From an uncultured Collinsella sp. (lineage in GTDB: Bacteria; Actinomycetota; Coriobacteriia; Coriobacteriales; Coriobacteriaceae): DNA of 18,542 bases. Made by a program: the position numbers and the translations under genes. Below are positions 14,220 through 18,542 of the stretch, in pieces. The stretch is from the NCBI GenBank assembly GCA_902464645.1, contig CABQKL010000031.1, positions 1 through 18,542 of the forward strand. The letters are read 5' to 3'. The notes under the pieces were generated by a model. It searched no databases and was not told where the DNA came from. It worked only from the letters and a program-made list of their open reading frames with translations. Positions within the stretch are counted from its first letter, which is position 1. Every line of letters begins with the position of its first letter.

Positions 14220-15554
14220 ATGCCCCAATCCTCGACACCCGCTGTCACCGATGCCATCTACGATGCATCGTCGCTTGGCCGCCCGCGCATGTTCCTGCTC
14301 GGTCTGCAGCACCTGTTTGCCATGTTTGGCGCCACCGTGCTGGTGCCCGTGCTCACCGGTCTCTCGGTTTCGGCGACGCTTTTGTTTGCCGGCTTGGGCA
14401 CGCTGCTGTTCCACTTCTTGTCGCGCGGTAAGGTGCCGGCATTTTTGGGCTCATCGTTTGCCTTTATTGCCGGTTATGCCGCAATCGCGCCCAACGGCGA
14501 GACCGAGCTTTTGCCCTACGCCTGCCTGGGCGTAGCTTGTGCCGGTCTGCTCTATCCGGTGCTGGCGGCGCTCTTCCGCGCGTTTGGCGCCAAGCGTGTC
14601 ATGCGTTTCTTTCCGCCGGTGGTGACTGGCCCTATCGTCATTTCCATCGGCTTGATCCTGGCAAGTTCCGCTATTGCTAACTGCCAGACCAACTGGCTTG
14701 TGGCTGTCATTGGCGTTGCCGTTATCGTCATCTGCAACATCTGGGGCCGTGGCATGGTCAAGATCATGCCGATTTTGCTGGGCGTTGTGGTGAGCTATGC
14801 CGTTGCGGCTGCGCTCGGCGAGGTTGATTTCTCGGGCGTTGCCGCCGCTCCGTGGGTCGGTCTGCCCATCGTGTGGGACAACACCGTGTTTGCACTCTTT
14901 GGGCCGCAGTTCGATAGCGGTCTTGCCACGACGGCCATCATCACCATCATGCCGCTGGCCTTCGCGACCATGATCGAGCATATCGGCGATATCTCTGCTA
15001 TCGGTTCGACTTGCGAGTGCAACTTCATTGCCGATCCCGGTCTGCATCGCACGCTGCTCGGCGACGGCCTTGCCACGATTCTGGCTTCGCTCTTTGGCGC
15101 TCCGGCCAACACTACGTATGGTGAGAACACCGGCGTGCTCGCCCTGACGCGCGTGTTCGACCCGCGCGTAATTCGAATTGCCGCGTGTTGCGCCATCGTG
15201 CTTTCGTTCTGCCCCAAGTTCGCGGCTGTCATTGCGGCCATGCCGGCGTGTGTGATCGGCGGTGTGTCGCTCGTGCTCTACGGCATGATCAGCGCTGTGG
15301 GCGTCCGCAACCTCATCGAGAACCAGGTCGATTTCCAGAACAACCGCAACGTGCTGGTTGCCGCGCTGGTGCTCGTGCTTTCGCTCGGCATCGCGTACAG
15401 CACCGCCGGCGCCATCGTGTTGGAGCTGGGCGGCATGACCATTTCGCTGTCCGGCATTGCCGTGGGCTCACTGGTGGGCATTGTGCTCAACGCCATCCTG
15501 CCGGGTAACGACTTTGAGTTTGATGTCTCCGAGCTTGAGGAGGCTGCTGAGTAG
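14220..15554 (+). CDS. uraA: Uracil permease / NCS2-family nucleobase transporter
   Basis: 444 residues, strongly hydrophobic, with about 12-14 membrane spans from residue 25 to 428, and a short acidic tail. NCS2 landmarks are GLQHLFAMFGAT (28-39), the substrate-site Glu253 in MIEHIGD (251-257) and PANTTYGENTG (295-305) with Glu302, then LTRVFDP. The PNTTYGEN block is characteristic of the uracil-type branch, so proton-linked uracil uptake is the likely function. In E. coli UraA the corresponding helix 8 reads EHVGH; here the last residue is Asp257. The ribosome site is AAAGGA, 7 nt ahead of the ATG. No pyr or upp gene adjoins it. A strong terminator follows 25 bp after the stop. Confidence 0.9.
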   Translation: MPQSSTPAVTDAIYDASSLGRPRMFLLGLQHLFAMFGATVLVPVLTGLSVSATLLFAGLGTLLFHFLSRGKVPAFLGSSFAFIAGYAAIAPNGETELLPYACLGVACAGLLYPVLAALFRAFGAKRVMRFFPPVVTGPIVISIGLILASSAIANCQTNWLVAVIGVAVIVICNIWGRGMVKIMPILLGVVVSYAVAAALGEVDFSGVAAAPWVGLPIVWDNTVFALFGPQFDSGLATTAIITIMPLAFATMIEHIGDISAIGSTCECNFIADPGLHRTLLGDGLATILASLFGAPANTTYGENTGVLALTRVFDPRVIRIAACCAIVLSFCPKFAAVIAAMPACVIGGVSLVLYGMISAVGVRNLIENQVDFQNNRNVLVAALVLVLSLGIAYSTAGAIVLELGGMTISLSGIAVGSLVGIVLNAILPGNDFEFDVSELEEAAE

Positions 15555-15579
15555 CAGCTGCGTTCAGCTAAAACAAGAT

Positions 15580-15617
15580 ATGGTGCCCATGCGTATATGC
15601 GTGTGGGCACCATTTTT
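15580..15617 (+). terminator. Intrinsic terminator after uraA, probably bidirectional
   Basis: ATGGTGCCCA (15580-15589) pairs with TGGGCACCAT (15604-15613) and runs into TTTTT (15613-15617). The U-tract overlaps the TAA stop (15618-15616) of the convergent esterase gene. Read the other way, the stem is followed by ATCTTGTTTT, so it may also end the esterase message. Confidence 0.88.
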
Positions 15618-16281
15618 AATGTGTCAGTATCCAGTGGATGCCGCGGGCCATGCGTAAGTCGGTTTGGGCAAAGTGATTGCCGGGGTTGAGCTCCAGCGTT
15701 GTTGGAATGCCGCGCTCGACGAGCAACGCTTCCATCGCGCGTGTGTCGTCGAGTACATGCCGCATCATGCGGTTGGGCGTCTTGGTTTCCTTTTTGCCGA
15801 GTGACAGGTAGACGGCTTGCGGGCTGCCGGCAAAAGGGGCCGTGCTGGCACGGTCGACAAAGTCGGGAAACCATAGCGACCCCGATGCGCTCGCGGCGCG
15901 GTCAAAGGCGTCGGTTTGCCAGAGGGACCAGAGTGCGAAGAGGCCCGCGAGCGAGTAACCGGCAATGCCGCGCCAGGTGGGCGGCTGAGGAAGCGACGAC
16001 TCGACCTGGGGGATTATCTGATTCAGCAGCTCATCAAGAAAATCGGCAGCTTGGCCGCCGAAAGGCTCGGCATCGCGTACGGTCCCGTCGCATGCCCAGG
16101 GGCTCAGCTCGCGATTCCAATCGAGCCCGCCAATGGTGACGAGGGCGAATGGCGGACAGTCGAGCTCTCGGCAACACTTATAAACCTCGCTGCCGTCGCC
16201 CACGACCACAGGAAGGTAGATGACAGGCGCGCTTTCCGTATGATTCGAATAAACGGTTATCTGCTTTTGATGCGCTTCCAT
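15616..16281 (-). CDS. Alpha/beta-hydrolase, putative esterase (IroE/Fes-type, COG2819-like)
   Basis: 221 residues. The nucleophile elbow is GYSLAG with Ser110 (108-113), and the catalytic His is probably His203 in NPGNHF (199-204). The acid is likely one of the Asp residues between 168 and 185. The segment IYLPVVVGDG (21-30) and the strand VTIGGLDWNRELSPW (48-62) fit the esterase-D-like family that includes siderophore esterases. It lacks a signal peptide and is shorter than the typical 250-300 residues, with a reduced N-terminal strand region. The substrate is unknown; no siderophore genes adjoin it. The ribosome site before the ATG at 16281 (AGAGAAG) is weak. It is transcribed alone, converging on uraA. 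Confidence 0.78.
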   Translation of the reverse strand: MEAHQKQITVYSNHTESAPVIYLPVVVGDGSEVYKCCRELDCPPFALVTIGGLDWNRELSPWACDGTVRDAEPFGGQAADFLDELLNQIIPQVESSLPQPPTWRGIAGYSLAGLFALWSLWQTDAFDRAASASGSLWFPDFVDRASTAPFAGSPQAVYLSLGKKETKTPNRMMRHVLDDTRAMEALLVERGIPTTLELNPGNHFAQTDLRMARGIHWILTH

Positions 16282-16391
16282 GACGGGCTTCTCTCAGTGT
16301 TGTGATATCGGCAGCCCCAATTGTCGCACGCCAGCGTATGCCGGTTGGGCTAGACCAAAGACAATCTCGTGCATCCCCTGCGGACTCATAT

Positions 16392-16431
16392 GGAAAACGC
16401 CACCGCCGGAGGGGAGCTCGGCGGTGGCGTT
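16392..16431 (-). terminator. Intrinsic terminator of the surface-protein gene
   Basis: AACGCCACCGCC (16396-16407) and its complement (16420-16431) form a 12-bp stem with a 12-nt loop; on the minus strand TTTTCC follows. It lies 58 bp past the stop of the surface-protein gene. The remaining DNA up to the esterase start (16282-16391) shows nothing else I can name. Confidence 0.85.
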
Positions 16432-16488
16432 GTTAAACGGTGCTGGGGCTCGGGGCCTTCGCGGGAGCTGCCATGTGCGCAGAGGCGT

Positions 16489-18270
16489 CTAAGAACGCTT
16501 ACGGCTCGCCATGGTGCCTGCGGCGATAGCGGCTGTTCCCGCAAGGACGGTTGCCACGATGGCCGCACCCGAGGTGTCGCCGGTTGCCGCGAGCACGCCG
16601 GTAGTCTTGGCTTTCGTGGTTGAAGCCGCAACGGCCTTGGTCGGCTTTGAGCCCTCAGGCTTGGGGTTCTGCTTGGACTCCGCGGGCTTGCTTTCTGCGG
16701 GCTTGGTCTCGTCGGGCTTGGGGTCTTCCGGCTTGGCTACCTTGGGAGGTGCGATGGTCGTACTTTTGGCGACTGCTTTGATATAGAGGGAGTCGACCGT
16801 GGCGTCGCCCGTGCCGATGGCTTGGCCTGCCTCGTAGATGCCGTCACGGAGCTTGCGATAGTCAATGACCTTGCCGCCTTCGGGCGCCTGGATGGCGGCG
16901 TTCTCAATCTTGATGGTGCCGATTGTCTTGCCGTCAGCGCTCATGGCACGGGCAAAGATTGCCGCTGTATCTCCTTCGGCCGTTACCTTGCTGCGGATGA
17001 TCGAGATGACTGCGGGTGTGACGCCCTCGCTGGTCTGGGCGATGATGCCGATGTTCTCGCCTTGGGGTTCGCGCCTCGTCTCGCCATCTTGGTTTTCGCT
17101 GTAGGGGATGGGGCCGTCGCCGTTCTCGACATAGCGGGCTATGGCCTTGACAACGGAGTCGCTGATGTAGATGTGGCCGCCCTTCTCGTTGGGTCGATCG
17201 TTTCTGGTGGAGAATGCAGCCGAAACCTCGCCTTCCGCAAACGCGTCCACGGTGGAGCCGTTCTTGATGTCGATGTCGCCCCCGTCAGTGATGAGGGCGA
17301 TGGCCTGGCCGCCGCTCGCGCTTGTACGGACCGTCACGGTCGCGTGATCGAGCGTAACGCCCTTGTGGGCATAGACGCCATATTCAACACCGCTTGCGTC
17401 AAGGGAGGCGTTCGTGACCGCGAGACTGCCCTCAGTGTCGACGGCAAGATATCCCTCGGCGTTTGCCTTGACCTGGCTGCCGTCCGAGATGTTGATATTG
17501 CCGCCGCTCCAAAGGGCCTCACCATCGGCTGAGCTTGCCTCGACCGTCCCGTCACCCTTGATGGTGAGGTTCTTGTCGGCTCCAATACCCTTGTCCTTGG
17601 TAGCCCTGGCGGTGACGGCTCCGCTGTCGTCAATCGTGATATTGCCGTTTGCCCTGATGCCATCCGATGCACCCGTGGCGTTGACGTTGCCCGAACCTTT
17701 GATAGCGAGATCACCTCCGGCATTGATGGCATCAAACCCAGTGCTCGTGGCGTTGACGGATCCGGCTCCGTCGATGTTGATATTACCCGTGGAGAGGATA
17801 GCGTCCTCAGTAGATGTCACGCTGAGCGTGCCGCCCTCGTTGCCTTGGATATTGAGCTCGGCATTCTCGTTAGTGCCATGAGAAACGTTGATGCTTTCGA
17901 TCCATTCGGCAGTGACGATGTTGGTTCCCGAGTAATTCACGTTGAGCTTGCCTGCGGCCTGGATCTCGCCGCCGTTATAGTTGTTGAGCTTCAAGTCGTC
18001 GGCGCCGTCCCACGACCAGGTACTGGCCTCGTCGCTCGCCGCGGTGTTGTACTTGTTGCCGCCGACCTTGACCCATTCCGCTGCGAGCGAGACGCTCGGC
18101 ATGAGCAGCGAGCTCACCGTGAGCGCGCACACGGCGCCCGCGACGATGCGGCGCGTCACGCGGCGCCAGCTGCCGTGCGCGAGTCCTATGCGACGGCGAA
18201 CGTCGGGTTCGGCAACATGGGTTCCGGCGGTAGTGTCATTGCGTTTGGGGGTCGTGAACAAGGCTGCCAT
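16489..18270 (-). CDS. Secreted beta-helix surface protein with LAATG sortase signal
   Basis: 593 residues. A long basic N-region (RRR at 25-27, RRVTRR at 36-41) leads to a hydrophobic signal core (about 42-60), with cleavage likely near SLAA at 61-64. Residues about 148-345 form roughly 24-residue imperfect repeats rich in G-N-I-x-I, N-A-T and D-G, typical of a right-handed beta-helix and resembling the Cthe_2159-type carbohydrate-binding family. A less repetitive beta-rich part runs to about 500. A Lys-Pro-Glu-rich wall spacer (507-545) follows, then LAATG (560-564), a hydrophobic stretch (568-588) and the basic tail RKRS. This is a sortase sorting signal of the LAxTG type used by class E sortases. 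The ATG at 18270 is chosen for GGGAG 5 nt upstream. An adhesin or glycan-binding role is inferred. Confidence 0.85.
   Translation of the reverse strand: MAALFTTPKRNDTTAGTHVAEPDVRRRIGLAHGSWRRVTRRIVAGAVCALTVSSLLMPSVSLAAEWVKVGGNKYNTAASDEASTWSWDGADDLKLNNYNGGEIQAAGKLNVNYSGTNIVTAEWIESINVSHGTNENAELNIQGNEGGTLSVTSTEDAILSTGNINIDGAGSVNATSTGFDAINAGGDLAIKGSGNVNATGASDGIRANGNITIDDSGAVTARATKDKGIGADKNLTIKGDGTVEASSADGEALWSGGNINISDGSQVKANAEGYLAVDTEGSLAVTNASLDASGVEYGVYAHKGVTLDHATVTVRTSASGGQAIALITDGGDIDIKNGSTVDAFAEGEVSAAFSTRNDRPNEKGGHIYISDSVVKAIARYVENGDGPIPYSENQDGETRREPQGENIGIIAQTSEGVTPAVISIIRSKVTAEGDTAAIFARAMSADGKTIGTIKIENAAIQAPEGGKVIDYRKLRDGIYEAGQAIGTGDATVDSLYIKAVAKSTTIAPPKVAKPEDPKPDETKPAESKPAESKQNPKPEGSKPTKAVAASTTKAKTTGVLAATGDTSGAAIVATVLAGTAAIAAGTMASRKRS
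17236..17825 (-). repeat. About eight imperfect 24-residue beta-helix repeats within the surface protein
   Basis: Successive units begin with GNINIDG, GDLAIKG, GNITIDD, KNLTIKG, GNINISD, GSLAVTN, GVTLDHA and GDIDIKN, spaced 23-27 codons apart. Each pairs a G-x-(I/L)-x-(I/V) strand with an alternating V-x-A strand and a D/E-G-(I/A) turn. Divergence at the base level is high, so expansion by slippage is not recent. Confidence 0.6.
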
Positions 18271-18407
18271 GGTTGCTCCCATCCTCATAGGGCCTATGCG
18301 ATTACGCCCAGCATATCTGCAGGATGTAGCCGGCGGTAGTGCCGTTTGGAGGGCAAAATGTCCAAAACTTGGGAAGCAATACATCGCGCGTCCGTGCGTT
18401 GCCTGGG

Positions 18408-18451
18408 CTTAAAAGAAAAGCGCGGAGCCGCTCGATGCGACTCCGCGCTTT
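18408..18451 (-). terminator. Intrinsic terminator of the right-edge membrane protein gene
   Basis: AAAGCGCGGAG (18417-18427) pairs with its complement (18441-18451) over a 13-nt loop; on the minus strand the stem runs into TTTTCTTTTAAG. It lies 27 bp past the stop codon at 18478. The DNA between it and the surface-protein start (18271-18407) must hold that gene's promoter, but I see no convincing hexamers. Confidence 0.88.
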
Positions 18452-18477
18452 GCTGTTTGATATTGCGAACCTTGCGC

Positions 18478-18542
18478 CTACGCTACAAAGAAGTAGACGA
18501 GGAAGGCGAGGGCTGCGATCCACATGAGCGGCTTGATCTTGG
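18478..18542 (-). CDS. C-terminal fragment of a membrane protein
   Basis: The last 20 codons of a minus-strand gene enter from the right edge and end with TAG at 18480-18478. They read as a basic-flanked hydrophobic helix, KIKPLMWIAALAFLVYFFVA, which looks like the final membrane span of a transporter. The clear terminator just downstream supports a real gene end. Too little is present to name the family. Confidence 0.6.
   Translation of the reverse strand, partial: KIKPLMWIAALAFLVYFFVA

Noticed and set aside
12919..14238. Minus-strand open frame of 439 codons
   Set aside because: It is antisense to the MetE-core gene, whose zinc ligands and length are those of a real family member.
18271..18407. 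c-di-GMP riboswitch upstream of the surface-protein gene
   Set aside because: I looked for the conserved GEMM-type loops because c-di-GMP genes are nearby, but none are present.

Overview
The window is GC-rich, densely coding DNA. It looks like a chromosome segment of a gut Coriobacteriia, most likely a Collinsella relative. That assignment is an inference from the strong AGGAGG-type ribosome sites, the high-GC codon use, a class E-type sortase signal, the gene repertoire and the small hairpin repeats with a GGGACAG core. No search was run. I see no rRNA, tRNA, CRISPR array, prophage or transposase gene.

Layout, left to right. 1-97 holds the first 32 codons of a minus-strand gene that is probably an AAA-type ATPase. 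242-3118 is a minus-strand block: trmL (tRNA wobble methyltransferase with an unusual insertion), a CobW/COG0523 metallochaperone GTPase behind its own terminator, an ArsC/Spx-like thioredoxin-fold protein lacking the usual cysteine, and an iron-sulfur flavoprotein. 3193-7567 carries two tandem, evidently paralogous c-di-GMP proteins. Both are built GGDEF - PAS-like - degenerate GGDEF, and the second adds another degenerate GGDEF and an intact EAL domain. A 322-bp divergent region with a 35-bp palindrome separates them from a plus-strand patatin-like lipase (7890-8759).

8861-10894 is a thiamine salvage operon on the minus strand: TPP riboswitch, intrinsic terminator, thiM, a thiamine-binding (MTH1187/YqgV-type) protein and thiE, all tightly coupled. 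Plus-strand genes then follow: a Cof-type HAD phosphatase and a LysR regulator (one operon), a MetE-core/YxjG-like methyltransferase with a palindromic candidate LysR operator in front, and a uracil/NCS2 permease closed by a clear terminator. A convergent minus-strand esterase comes next, then a secreted beta-helix surface protein with an LAATG sorting signal. The right edge carries the last 20 codons of a membrane protein.

The most notable items are the pair of multi-domain c-di-GMP proteins with palindromic control regions, the LAATG-anchored surface protein, the two GGGACAG hairpins (one supplies the trmL stop codon), the insertion in TrmL and the cysteine-less ArsC-like protein. I found no convincing wholly new multi-gene system. 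The nearest candidate is the c-di-GMP locus.
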